From: Phlegmacium glaucopus
Lineage: Eukaryota; Basidiomycota; Agaricomycetes; Agaricales; Cortinariaceae
Assembly (NCBI GenBank): GCA_015039465.1
Contig: MU130210.1
Location: 47,590-111,589 of the forward strand
Reading direction: 5' to 3'
Length of the DNA stretch: 64,000 nucleotides
The position numbers were made by a program, and so were the translations under genes. The number at the start of each line of letters is the position of its first letter. The stretch's first letter is position 1. Below, one piece after another: positions 24,193 to 36,105 of the stretch. The notes beneath the pieces are model-generated. The model was not told the origin of the DNA and searched no databases. It saw nothing but the letters and a program-made list of their open reading frames with translations.

Positions 24193-25095
24193 CTACCACC
24201 TCGAAGAAGTGACTTCTGGCTGGGTTATATACACAATTGGAGTTGCTGACAGGTCCTGAAAGAAAGAAATGTTTGAGGGTTGACAAAGAGTATTTAGTGG
24301 TCCTCAACTTGAAAATGATACTTACTTTGCGTTTGGCTCTAGAATGCTCTTCCACATTGTCAATAAACTTGAGAGCGTTTTCACCTTTCAAAGACAGGAA
24401 CTTTTGGATAAGTAATTCGGCTTCTGGCTTGAAACATTGAGATGAGCGGCAGACAGCAGGAAGGCTGTAAATTAGATTCCAAGCGTTTGGATATTGATTC
24501 CATAATTCATTGATAGTAATGAGGCTGCGGCAAATCATGGTTGTAAGATTTGGGGAAATAGATTGGGATCAACAATTTTTACTTTGCAGTTTGACAACTT
24601 GGACATAACCTCAGACGCAGTATGAGGAATAGTTGGCATTTCATGGTACGTCCGCATGCCTGAAGGGAATAGTAAAGGATCACGAGCCCTATAATTGGTG
24701 TGATACGAGAAGGAAAGGGGTACCATGCAACATTTGTCATAAAGAAGACTGGCAAACTGAAGTTCGTTGAGGTCTGGGAAACACCTTACGTTCAAGTTGC
24801 AAAAGGCAGTGCGCCAGACAAAAAGAGCAGAACGAGATGCAAGGATGGACCTAAATTGCTTCGAGAGCCGGGAAAGTTGCAGGAGATCTTTGGGACCGAG
24901 ATACATGGCAGTCTGGCAAAGATATTAGTAGTTCCAATGCGTCATGGTATTTAAGCTCACCTCGAAAACTACATCAATGGGCAGATCCATAAATCCTTTC
25001 AGGTGTCCAACGCTCCTTCCTGAGCCCCTAGTTTGATAGGTTTTGCAGAGCAGTGTACGTCGGCGCCTTCGCGGCGGCACAGGAACTTGAAGCAT
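24193..25095 (-). CDS. F-box protein, copy E (5 exons)
   Basis: Exons 25095-24961, 24912-24724, 24659-24583, 24524-24326 and 24255-24193 join in phase to 220 residues. The ATG used in copies A, B and D is put out of frame here by one extra T (about 25110), so the start is taken at the next in-frame ATG (MLQVPVPPRRRRRTL), giving a shorter, very basic N-terminus. F-box LPIDVVFE then LLQLSRLSKQFRSIL, and the CMAC...CPSC pair after splicing, though residues between vary. Exon 5 is much shorter than in the other copies. The upstream ORF seen in A stops early here. It may be intact but is more decayed than D. Confidence 0.6.
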
Positions 25096-25305
25096 ACGAA
25101 AACGGTCTAACCATTTATATCAGCTCCTGGAAATCTAGCTCGATATTTTTTTAGGGATCACTGGATAGCGTAGGAACAGACAGATCTTCCGCCATATCTG
25201 GTAGCAAATTTTGGCTTGAGGACATGTAGGACTGTGCACCCGTAGCAATATTAGTGTTGTAGTATGTCAAGGTCTGAGACCGGACGACGCAAGAAAATGA
25301 GACAT

Positions 25306-25400
25306 CACCTTACTGTAAAGCAAGGTGTCTGCAAGGGACCAAAATCTATCACGTGCCCATTCAGCAAAATATCAACCATTACCTTGCTGTAAAGCAAGGT
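25306..25400. repeat. Two hairpin repeats bracketing a short insertion
   Basis: CACCTTACTGTAAAGCAAGG (25306 onward) and ACCTTGCTGTAAAGCAAGGT (25381-25400) are near-identical palindromes about 75 bases apart. The related flank of copy D (about 19820) lacks this stretch, so it is an insertion. The second hairpin's 20-mer occurs again, reverse-complemented, at 48313-48332. Confidence 0.55.
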
Positions 25401-26176
25401 TTTATAAGTAAACGTTTAAACCTCTAACGGGTTTCAAAAAAAACTCATTTTGAACATTGAATGTTTTGTCACACACAAAAGTAATGCGCCAAGGGACCAA
25501 CAAGGGACTTGACATTTTGGATGCGCCTCTTCTGCGTCGCCATCGCAATGCTGGCTTTGGTTTCAGGGGACATTTGAGCTTGTGGGAGTTCACACAGACA
25601 TTATCGGCCCTCAAGGCTCCTCAAGGTCACACTGGCACATGGTGCTTCCTATCGAATCAGAAAATGATATTTATCGAGCTAACCATTCTCGTTTGCTGAT
25701 TCGGGAAGTGGTGTCATCGTGTGAAAGGAGGCTAGCAATGGAGGCGCATAAAATATACAGGCCATCCAGGTTCATTTAGAGTGTGTCAAGTGGTGTCGTC
25801 GGACAGGAGTTGGAGACTAACCTGTGAAATCAAGCGCATAAAAGGATGACGCGAACGGATATCAACCACTCAGCAATGCATCGTCCACCAAATTTGGGTC
25901 AGAATGTTAGATAAAAGTGGTCTTTTCATTGTACAACATGATCGAACAAGAGGTGTCTCTATTACTTAACGCGTCGGGGTGTCGTAATACTGATTCCGTA
26001 ATCTCATCTGCACCCTGACCGATGACCGATGATCATGATGATTCGCACCCAACCAATATGGTATGAATTTATTCCTAAGAGAATATAACCTTCACCACCG
26101 TAATATCTGTGAGTACCATACGTTTAGTTGTCCCCATCTTTTCCAAGTCGACTGAACACCAGTATAAAATTTTCTC
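25401..26176. other. F-box 5' flank, then promoter region of the DUF6534 gene
   Basis: 25420-25640 parallels 19850-20060. No gene seen. TATAAAAT at about 26163 lies immediately before the next ATG and may be a core promoter element or leader. Confidence 0.4.
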
Positions 26177-28407
26177 ATGTCAACTTTACTTCAGCGGATT
26201 TACATAGATGATACGTTCGGTAGGTCCCATTTGCCGCACTGAATGATCGTAAAAGTACGAATTACTTAACTGGTCATTGATACGGGCTTACAGGAGCATG
26301 TCTTATTGGAGCACAAATAAGCGCCATGTATGTCCAACTCGGGTCTTGTTCGACCTGTTTATAAACCTCATGTTGATCACATCTCTGACAGGCTTTATGG
26401 GCTTACGACCCTTCAAGTAGGTCAATGGTCAGATGGCTCATGACGTATCGCTCACTGTACCTTTCAGTCGTACTTTTATTTTGTGTTTTACCCGGATGAT
26501 TCGAGCGAGACCAAGGCCCTGGTGCGTGATTTTATTCCTTGGTTTCTCGAAGTCTTCCGGCTCATTCGCGACATAGGTGTCTATTGTGTGGTAAATACAT
26601 ATACCACCCTCGAAGATGTTATTTGACTCAATATCGACAGGCTCCTCGATTCACTACATACAGCACTTGGTATGAATCAAATAATATTCTGAACTTTCTT
26701 TTGGATTTATTGGTTGTTGGTTCAAGTTTCCATCACCATATATCATTATTTGGTGGGTCAAGTTGTCCACGTTGTCAACTAGTTGAATCTCAGAAGGAAA
26801 CAGGTAACGAATTATGACAACCCACCCAGTCTAGCTATCGGTGATTGGTCAGTTCAATCAATTATTTCTTCGTACTAACCACTAACGGGTCTACAATTCT
26901 CCAGGTCACTCTTTGTGCGTCTGGCCCCGAAAAGGATGAGTATAGTTTCTTATTGATTCATCCTTCAGATGTCCATTGCTGTCAACACTGTTATTGCATG
27001 CATTGTTCAAACGTATGTCGATTGCCGATCCTTTCCAGTGATGGTGGTGTTCACCTCTCAATAAAGTTTCTTCGCGACGCGAATATTCCAATGTAAGCTG
27101 ATATGCATACATCCGTCCATTTCGTTGCCTCTACTGACAATATCGAAGTGACTAACTCGAGGCTAAGATGGTGGCTAACCTCAATAATCGTGAGTCAGGC
27201 AACCGTTGAATATCTATCCCGGCGTTTGATAGGTATCTATAGGGCATCTCTGTCATTGCACATTTCTGCTTTGGAATTGGTATGTTCTTTCCTCTCCTGA
27301 ATCCCGAGAACCCTGATTGACTTCAACTTTTAGAGACAGTCGTCTTGATGTAACACATTTTCTATGATTGACAAAATCAGACTAATTTTTCATACAGGTT
27401 CATCAAGAAGGAATTGGCGAAGCTGTCCGAGATCACGGTACCCTCATCTCCTTGTCGACCTTGTCTGCCATCTGATGAGGATTATAGCTTTTTTCTGCGA
27501 CGCCATTTGCCATCTTTGCAGTTCTCTCTGATGTTCTAGTTGCCGGTTCATTGTGTGTTCTCCTCCATGGAAGTCGCACAAATTACAGGAAGTATGTTGA
27601 TTCTTCATCCCATTTTCCAGTACCTGACGTGTCTTCAGAACGAATACAATTATCAGCTCGCTGATTGTTTATGCTATTAATCGATGCTTGCTGACTTCGT
27701 GAGTAATGACTCATCCTCCAGTTGTAATGTATATGCGGAGGAGCTTATCGCCGCAACCCCTAGGGCTGTCGCTATTGCTGAGGTGATCGTGGTAAATCTC
27801 TCATTTATTTACAGATTTCTTCCTCGTGCTCAAAACATACCTTGGAATTTAGTTCTCGATCATGCCCAAGAGCTTGTGGTTTTTGGCGATTGACTTCTCC
27901 ATTGGCAAATGTGCGCGCCTCTGATTTTTCTCATGTTTTCAAGCGTTGACGTAGCCTTCCACACAAAAGTTTACGCCAACAGTTTTCTCGCGACCTTGAA
28001 TAGCCGACAGTCTATTAGAGCAAACGCCTCTTCGATTAACAGTAGCTATATCACTGACATCGCATTTGTCGGCCCGACCGATTCGACGACGAGTAGCAGT
28101 CGGCCAGTGCTAGTATGTTGTTGATTTACTACTGCATCAAAGTTTTGTGCTTGACAACAAATGTTTTTACCCCTTTTTTTTGGCTATAGAGGATGGACAC
28201 GGTGAGACTCTCCTCGCCTCTCCTATACCTGTAATTCTTTTTACTCACCTATTGAAATTTAGAGAGGGGTAGAATCAATGCAGCTGTCAAATGACTCGCA
28301 AAGTCACCTCAGTACCAGGGACAAGGTAAGTTCCTTGCAATTCATATGTCGACAAGCACTGACGGTATACATACCAGAAGTCTGCAATTGCACCCTACAA
28401 TGTATAA
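26177..28407 (+). CDS. DUF6534-type seven-helix membrane protein, copy 1
   Basis: About 20 small exons splice to a protein of roughly 330-350 residues. Start MSTLLQRIYIDDTF, then GACLIGAQISAMLYGLTTLQ, SYFYFVFYPDDSSETKAL, VSIVWLLDSLHTAL, NYDNPPSLAIGDWSLF, SIAVNTVIACIVQTFFATRI, LRWWLTSIIGISVIAHFCFG and MFIKKELAKLSEI. The DUF6534 core follows (TPFAIFAVLSDVLVAGSLCV, then TNTIISSLIVYAINRCLLTS), then MPKSLWFLAIDFSIGK, FYANSFLATLNSRQSIR, and a Ser/Thr-rich tail ending KSAIAPYNV. Helix spacing fits seven membrane passes. Two micro-exons are required: 26577-26590 (14 nt) and 26905-26914 (10 nt). Family function is unknown. Copy 2 lies 1.1 kb downstream in the same direction. Confidence 0.82.
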
Positions 28408-29477
28408 GATAATGAAAGGTTTTTTGACGATTGGCACGACTCGTAGCTAATGCTATGGTCGATCCTGATCACTGTCGTTTCCGTTCCCTGCAATTGTATA
28501 CATACCTGATCCAGTTTTCACCTCGGTGCCGGTAACCCTCTCTGTCATTACGTTGTTAGATTTTTCTTAAACAAATTATGGGCATGGTATCCGTGCTATG
28601 TATTAGGATATACTTGTACGCCATGTACATAATGTCTCATTCCGATTCCACGATCATCGTTGGTTCTTAGCATAAGTTCGGTTTCGGGAGGTTCTGCGTA
28701 GACTGCTTTGGACAGCGGGCAGTGTCATCAAATGATAGATTGGTTGCGTAACCCTGTAGGTTTTAGCGCTCTTCAATTCAGAGCGCTACTGGCATTGATA
28801 GAGCTTCGTGTTTGATGTCATCAGGAAAAATAATTAAGATATGATTGAATGCGGTGCTTATCTAGGCCCGAAGATATGTATACTCCCCTTTGTGGAAAAG
28901 GCATCGGGGAGGAGTAACAAAAGGATGCAGCTTGCCTTACGTAAATCAGTTAGAAGGATGATAGGCTTTAAGACGGATGGCCCCTGGGCGTGTTGATCGG
29001 TGGATTGACAAGGTGGTGCCTACCTGGGTTCGTGACATTCGAGCATTCGACTTGCACAGAAGGGTAACGGGTCTGCCTGTCTTCATCCTCGATGCACCTA
29101 CTTACCAGTGGAGGCAAGACTTGGCTGATCGTGGGAAATACTTTGGCGAGATCTTGTTCGTCGAAATCACAGATCAGGACAGATTTTGTTGTATGTAACC
29201 CGGAGTTGGCTGTCTAACAGTCCTTTAACCCGGTACTCACGATATCTGCCACAATCCATGTGTTCGAAGCTTCTTTTGTGACACGCAGTTCATATTCACC
29301 TTCCGTAGGGGTGATGATCAAGATCATGTGCGAAAATATACGGCATGGACACCTTGCTTCGAGATGAAAGGATCGTTCACACTGCCTTCGACATGTGGGT
29401 ACATATAGTTCCTTTGTTCTTGATTCCGACCTACCTTTTCCTGGTCGGCATACCCTTCTCAACACTACAATTCTGCC
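28408..29477. other. Spacer between the DUF6534 paralogues
   Basis: Contains one member of a repeat at 28634-28800 and a 73-codon plus-strand frame at 28977-29198 (MAPGRVDRWIDKVVPTWVRD start) that I do not recognise and that has no visible partner exons. Confidence 0.4.
28634..28800. repeat. Spacer repeat, member 1
   Basis: Related to 33638-33785 (shared pieces include CAGTTTCG/CGGTTTCG...GGTTCTGCGTAGAC, TCATCAAATGAT and GAGCGCTACT), suggesting that the duplication that made the DUF6534 pair also copied flanking DNA. Confidence 0.55.
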
Positions 29478-31731
29478 ATGTCGGTGATACTTCAGCGGAT
29501 TAGTATTGATAGTACGTTCGGTAAGTGCACACTGAAATCCTAAAAGTTTGAATTACTTACGGATCATGGATACTGGCTTCCAGGAGCATGTCTTATTGGA
29601 GCGCAAATAAGTGCCATGTATGTCCGATGTCTCCTTCAACCTGTTTATAAACCCATGTTGATTCACATCTGGCAGGCTTTATGGACTTACGACCCTTCAA
29701 GTAGGCCAAAATCAGATGACGAATATGTGATGGATCGCTCAATATTGTTTTTCAGTCGTACTTTTTTCTTGTGTTTTATCCGGAAGATTCGAGGGAGAAC
29801 AAGGCCCTGGTGCGTGATTTATTCCTTCGTTTCTCGAGTCTTCCGGCTCATTTGCAACGTAGGTATGCATTATATGGTGAATACATATACTACCCTCGAA
29901 GATGTTCTTGACTCAATATCAACAGGCTCCTCGATTCGCTACATACAGCATTTGGTATGAATCGAATAATTCCCTGAACTTTCTTTTTTTCTTGATTTAC
30001 TTAGACTCCTTTATTCAGTTTCCATCACCATATACCATTATTTGGTGAGTCAAGTGACCATAATGTCGACTAGTTGAATCTCAAACGAAACAGGTAACGA
30101 ATTATGACAACCCACCCAGTCTAGCTATCGGTCATTGGTCAGTTCAATCAATTATTCCTTCGTACTACAACTAAAGATCTAACAATCTTCCAGGTCACTC
30201 TTTGTGCGTCTGGCCCCGAAAATGATGGATATAGTTCCTTATTGATTCACCCTACAGATGTCCATTGCTGTCAACATTGTTACCGCATGCATTGTTCAGA
30301 CGTATGCTAATTCCCAATCCTTTTCAGTGATGGTGGACTCACTTTCAATGAAGTTTCTTTGCGACACGAATATTCCGACGTAAGCTGATGCGCATACAAC
30401 CTTCGGTTGCGTCACTTCTACTCACACTATCGAAGTGACTAGCTCGACGCTAAGATGGTGGCTAACCTCAATAATCGTGAGTCAGGGCAACCATTGAATA
30501 TCTATCCCGGGGCTTGATTGGTATCTCTAGGGAATCTCTGTCCTTGCACATTTCTGCTTTGGAATGGGTATGTTCCTTCCCCTCTTCTGAAATCCGACTG
30601 ATTGACCTCACAATCCGTTTAGAAACATTCATCCTGATGTAAACACATTTTCTATTATTGACGAAAATCAGACTAATTTTTCGTACAGGTTCATCAAGAG
30701 GGAATTTGCAAGGCTCTCCGAGATCACAGTACCTTCTTCTCCTCGTCAAATCGCCTGCCATCTGATGAAATTTTCTTCACCACTTACAGCTTTTTTCTGC
30801 GACGCCATTTGCCATCTTTGCAGTTCTCTCTGATGTTCTAATCGCCGGTTCATTATGTGTTCTCCTCCATGGAAGTCGCACAGGCTACAGGAAGTACGTT
30901 TGATTCTTCATTCCATTTTTTTACCTGACGTGTCTTCAGAACGAATACAATCATCAGCTCGCTGATTGTTTATGCCATCAATCGATGCTTGCTGACTTCG
31001 TGAGTAATATCTCATCCTCCGGTTATAGAATATGCAGAGTAAGCTTATCGCTGCGATCTCAGGGTTGTCGCAATCGTTGAGGTGATCGTGGTAAATCGCT
31101 CATTTTTTCACAGACTTCTTCCTCATGCTCAAAGCCTACCTCGGAATTTAGTTCTCGATCATGCCTAAGAGCTTGTGGTTTTTAGCCATTGACTTCGTCA
31201 TTGGGAAACGTGGGTGCTCTCTGATTTTTCTCATGTTTTTCCAAGGCTGAGGTAGCTTCCTTCGACATAAAAGTTTACGCCAACAGTCTTCTCGCGACCT
31301 TGAATAGCCGACAGTCTATTAGAGCAACAAGTACCTCAGCGATTAACAGTACCCGTATGACCGACATCGCTTTTGTTGAACCGACCGAATCGACGGCGAC
31401 TACTGGCCGGCCAATGCAGGTGTGTCGATTTACTGTTGCGCCAAAGTTTTGTGCTTGACGACATATCCTTTTATTTTATGTTTTGTTATAGAAGGCAGAC
31501 ACTGTGAGACTTTCCCCCCACCCTCTCCCATACCTGTAATCCTTATTACTCACCTATTCAACTTAGAGAGCGATAGTCATCGACGTACATGCAGAATCAA
31601 CCCAGCGGTCAAATGACTCGCAAAGTCATATCAGTACACAGGAAAAGGTAGGTTCTATCAACTCATACGTTGATGACAACACTGACGGTATACTCCACCA
31701 GAAGTCTACACTTGCACCCTACAATGTGTAA
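29478..31731 (+). CDS. DUF6534-type seven-helix membrane protein, copy 2
   Basis: Tandem paralogue of copy 1 with the same exon plan, including the 14-nt exon at 29863-29876 and the 10-nt exon at 30194-30203. The start at 29478 gives MSVILQRISIDSTF. Further blocks are FVFYPEDS-like text (SYFFLVFYPEDSRENKAL), VCIIWLLDSLHTAF, LRWWLTSIIGISVLAHFCFG, MFIKREFARLSEIT, the DUF6534 core ending INRCLLTS, MPKSLWFLAIDFVIGK, LYANSLLATLNSRQSIR and an end KSTLAPYNV. Splice phases match at every junction I followed and no stop was met, so it seems functional. Intron lengths differ by small indels while exons stay close to copy 1. Function unknown; membrane location inferred from hydrophobic segments. Confidence 0.82.
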
Positions 31732-34008
31732 GATAAATGTTTTCTTTTTTTGACGACAAGAGATCCCAAGACTTGTAGAACCCACGATTCCCACGACCCT
31801 GCACTTGTATAATTCTGATCCCAGTTCTCACCCGTCAATGCCGCTTGTAACTTCCGTGATTTTAAGTTGGGGTTTTTTTTTGTTGCTTTATTGGACTTTT
31901 ATTTATAGCAACCCGTGGTATTGGTATCCTTGCACAATATCATAGAACTAAAAATTACCCAAAAATATTTTGCCAGTGGAGGCTTGTTAACTCGATTCAT
32001 AAAATATATTCATAATCAATGATCATATATTACTTACTTTGGTTTGCAGGCCGCTGCTTTGCATGGCAATAAGGGACTTGACTTTAGGTGATATATATTT
32101 TTAAAAAAGGTTATAGCCCTCCCATGTGACGGACTTTGTTACAAGACCCGTCCACAAAAGTTTAGTGCAATTTAACCGATGATTTTGGCTTCAGGGACTT
32201 TAGAAGACATAAAGAAAATAAGCCACCTTGGTAAATTATACTATGCGTCCCCATTCTTTGTCATGTGGCATGCAGGCTACACTCTCCGTCCTCAATTCCT
32301 CCTTCCAACCATAATATATTTTATTCCATGTTTTTTATTTTTTGTCTACCGTGATCCCATATCTACATTATGGCTGATAAATTTCAGATGAAGCTGGGTC
32401 GGGGAACGGAAAAAAACAGTTCATTTATTTTCCCATCCGCCGACCGAGCTTCGTCTGAAATTGACTCCATCTTTGTCAGTGGAACCAATAAATGTTCTAC
32501 TGCTCCCACTCTTCCACCCTGCCTGATCTTTCATCCTCCATCACCAACACATCTTTCGTTGGCCACGGCACCTCCAGTCTTCGACCACGGACTGATATTG
32601 GGCATCACGCAACTTCGCCATCGTCCCACAACACAAATCTGGCGAAAGCTGGGCTTCCACCTATCACCCAGGATATTCCCAGAATACCATCTACCAACTG
32701 TCATCCCCGGAGATACCCATAGTAGCGTCTCTTTGATCTCTCGTGAAATGAACCAGTTTGGGTCTGTGGATACCCTTGGTGAATGGTACTGTGCTCCACT
32801 TAACGCCAGGACGATAAACCAAACCTCTCAATTTGAAGCTGTGCACATGGATAGTTTTGGAGGGTATAATCAGCTTAGTAGTGCCGCCAATCTAGCACAA
32901 CCCTGTCATCCATCATACATCAAATCTGACTGGAGATGCTTCTGCTGTCCGCCCATCCAGGTATGAGACTGGAATCACAACTACAAGCAAGATTTCGGTC
33001 TCCCACACAACCATAACGCAACAATCACAATTTGAGGCTGGGGCGGTCATGCAAAAGCTGAAAGCGCAATGTGGAAAGTGTCGCTCTGAGAGGGCTCTGG
33101 ATAAGCATTCTCCGAGTCATAACCAGGCCGGAGCCTACAACACCAAAGATCCAACCTGTTTATCCCCAGGTTCGTCGATCCTCCAGATCTTATACTATGC
33201 ATCAGCTTGGATACGCTGGAAGTGTCAGGAATCTAGCGGCGTAATAACGAGCCAGACCCTCGCCGCATTAACGGCCGATCAGCTCGCAAGTGCTACCCAA
33301 GAGAATCCAGCTTGGACGACCCGATTTCTGGGCAGATGAATGCCGAATTCAAATCAGCCCGTACCAAACACTGAAGGGAGTGGATCAATGGGTCAAAAAT
33401 ATACTTTTAAAGACGGTGAAAGAGGACTTTTCGCGGCTGAACAACGTCTCGAGAGATGTGGGAGGATATGGGAGGATAGGTTCAATAATCGATGAAGAAA
33501 TCGTTGTTTACTAGATGTTTGCGTAGGTAAGGCATTGTTGTGCTAATGATTGGTGCTTCTCATAACAATGCAATTTTTAAATAACCGTCAAACTTCAAAG
33601 CGCGCGAGGCTCTCACGATTTGTATGATAGAGAATGTTATCATTCCGATTCCATGGTCATAGCCGGTTCTCAGCATAAGTTCAGTTTCGACAGGTTCTGC
33701 GTAGACCGCCAGGCTAGTGTCATCAAATGATGGAGTGGCAGGTTCTAGCGCTCTAACTTTCCGAGCGCTACTCATTGAGTCAGGACCGCTTGTAACTTTT
33801 GTGATCAAGTTGGGTTTTTTTTCTGCTTTGTGGACTCTTATTTATAGCACAGTGGCACTTTTAGCACTCATACTATACAAGGAAAATCCAATGGAGGCTC
33901 AAGCGCTCAAAGCCGAGTCGAAGCCAGAGCCAAATTCTGTTTTGAGTATAATTCGATCGTTTAACCATTTGCCTGCGCCGAATGTCGGCAAATCGTCATC
34001 GTCTGAAG
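31732..34008. other. Spacer, uncertain ORFs only
   Basis: A plus-strand frame of 198 codons (32370-32966, MADKFQMKLGRG start) is the longest open stretch; an overlapping frame (32492-32722) reads Ser/Thr/Pro-rich text. Neither is recognised and I cannot choose a gene model. 31841-31917 resembles 33786-33850. Confidence 0.35.
33638..33850. repeat. Spacer repeat, member 2
   Basis: 33638-33785 matches 28634-28800, and 33786-33850 matches 31841-31917 (CCGCTTGTAACTT, then a T-rich run and ATTTATAGCA). The two halves that are apart downstream of the DUF6534 genes are adjacent here, so this may be the flank of a third, lost DUF6534 copy. Confidence 0.5.
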
Positions 34009-34016
34009 TATATAAA
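34009..34016 (+). promoter_or_regulatory. TATA box of the alcohol dehydrogenase gene
   Basis: TATATAAA about 96 bases before the ATG at 34112, in a C/T-rich leader context typical of well-expressed fungal genes. Confidence 0.55.
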
Positions 34017-34111
34017 CTGGAGTCTTTTCAAAGCGATCGCCCACATTTCTTCCTTCACTCCCAGTCTTCAATACAGAAGAACTCAACACTCAACTCGGAG
34101 CTGAAATCGAC

Positions 34112-35971
34112 ATGTCTTCTGCTTCGGATTTAACTTGGAAGGGATACGCGTAAGTCCATCTTTTCTCTTGCTTTTTCCAATGAACTTATACGCATGCGTC
34201 CTTTGATTAGTGTTCACGACACCGAGAAGTGGAATGAATTAAAAGTCATAGATTTCAAACCCAAAAGATTTGAGGATCATGACATTGATATCAAGATTGA
34301 ATACTGCGGGGTTTGTGGTTCAGATGTAAGTCTTCTCGTGTTATATTATCCTACTATAGGCCATATATACTAACTGAAATTCATTCATAGGTACATACCG
34401 TGACTGGCGGTTGGGGTGAACCTCTCCTGGTACATACTACTGTTACTTTCAAATGGCTATATGTCTTAAGTATTGTAGCCTTTGATTCCTGGTCATGAGA
34501 TTGTGGGACACGTCGTCAAGGTTGGTCCCAAAGTCATAGGCTTCAAAGTTGGCGACCGTGCTGGTGTTGGGTACGCTTTGATTCGATTGGTCGCATATAG
34601 AAACTGATAAATTAACATGTTTCTTTAGAGCCCAAGTTTGCTCCTGCTTCGAATGTAAACCCTGCAACACGAACAATGAAAATTAGTCGGTCGTCTTTCT
34701 TTCTTTTTTTTTTTTCATTTAATTTAGCTCAGTTCGGCGCATATATTTTAGCTGTCTCAAAATGGTTCATACCTACAACAACAAATATCCAAATGTAAAG
34801 TATCTAATATATCTTTCTGGACTTAAATTTGGACTATCTATAGGGAGATATCGCTCAAGGAGGATATTCTACGGCCATTAGGGCGCATGAAAGATTCGTC
34901 ATTCCCATTCCGGATGACCTTGCTCTCGAACAAGCCGCGCCTATGCTGTGCGCTGGGTTGACTGTGTACTCACCCTTGGTACGCAATGGAGCTGGGTGAA
35001 GTCCCCTTTCAATCTGTTGATCTACCTTAAATTTAACGCTTGTATTATAGTCCCGGAAAATTCGTAGGTGTGGTAGGCATAGGCGGACTAGGGTACGTGC
35101 CCTACTGCCCTAGAGGCTAACATTAATTGTTGAATCATTTACATGCTTTCAGTCACTTTGCTATCCAATTTGCGAAAGCTCTAGGGGCCAAGGTGGTCGT
35201 GTTCTCTCACACCGCCGACAAGGAGGTACACTACTTTCAGTATAGTATTTATATTTGATGGAATGATATCTGACGAGGGTTAATAGGAGGATGCAAGGGA
35301 GCTGGGTGCTTCTGAATTCGTTGTAACTAGGCAGGGATTCGAAGAGGCCTGGAAAGGGAAGCTTGATATTATTATCGTAGGTCTTGTTCGCTTCTGATAT
35401 TTCTCCTTATACTTCTAATGCGTTGTAGTGCACTGCCGATGTTTCGAAAGGAATTCCACTGGCAGGCCTCATATCGATGCTAGGTGTTAATTGCCATTGC
35501 ATTATCGTCGCCATTCCCGACGAGAAATTACCTGCGCTCCATGCTCAAGGTTAGCTATAGCATTCTTTGCCCGATCTGTCGACTGATGCAAGACCCTGTT
35601 AAGAATTGTCTCAGAACGGTGCTTTTCTGGGAGGAAGCCACATGTGAGATTCCCTTAACCTTGCTTTTCGTTTGAGTTTATTTTTACACCTATTCATAGT
35701 GGGAGCAAGAAGGAATCGATTGAAATGCTCAATCTTGCAGTACAAAAGGGTGTCAAAGCTTACATTCAGATATTACCGAGTATGTTCAAAGTTCTTGATC
35801 TCAGGAACATCATTTAATATTTCCCAACAGTGAAAGATGCTGGACAAGCACTCCGAAACGTTAAAGATAACGCTGTGAGGTATAGGCATGTTTTAAAGTA
35901 TGTGAATTGTTCTCTGGGAGTTTAAATCTCGATACACACTTACATTCTTTTGAAGGGTGGATCTAGAATGA
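34112..35971 (+). CDS. Zinc-dependent NADP alcohol dehydrogenase (CAD/ADH6-like)
   Basis: Multi-exon MDR-superfamily alcohol dehydrogenase. Start [13 protein letters not shown]; catalytic-zinc region [19 protein letters not shown] (Cys) and [14 protein letters not shown] (His-Glu); structural-zinc cysteines C-x2-C-x2-C-x7-C in [17 protein letters not shown]; an [17 protein letters not shown] segment; and the NADP Rossmann motif [19 protein letters not shown]. Later blocks are [42 protein letters not shown] and a C-terminus ending VLKVDLE at 35971. All junctions are GT-AG and in phase. The family reduces aromatic and medium-chain aldehydes with NADPH in the cytosol. No defect was seen. Confidence 0.9.
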
Positions 35972-36105
35972 TTATAATACAATAAGAAGAGTCATCGTTG
36001 TTCGATAATGGACCCCGCGATTAAAGTTACTAGAGCCATGTATACTGTACAAAATAATGCTATGTCCGTATGTTTCATTTTCACTATCAAACCTTTTGCG
36101 ATAAC

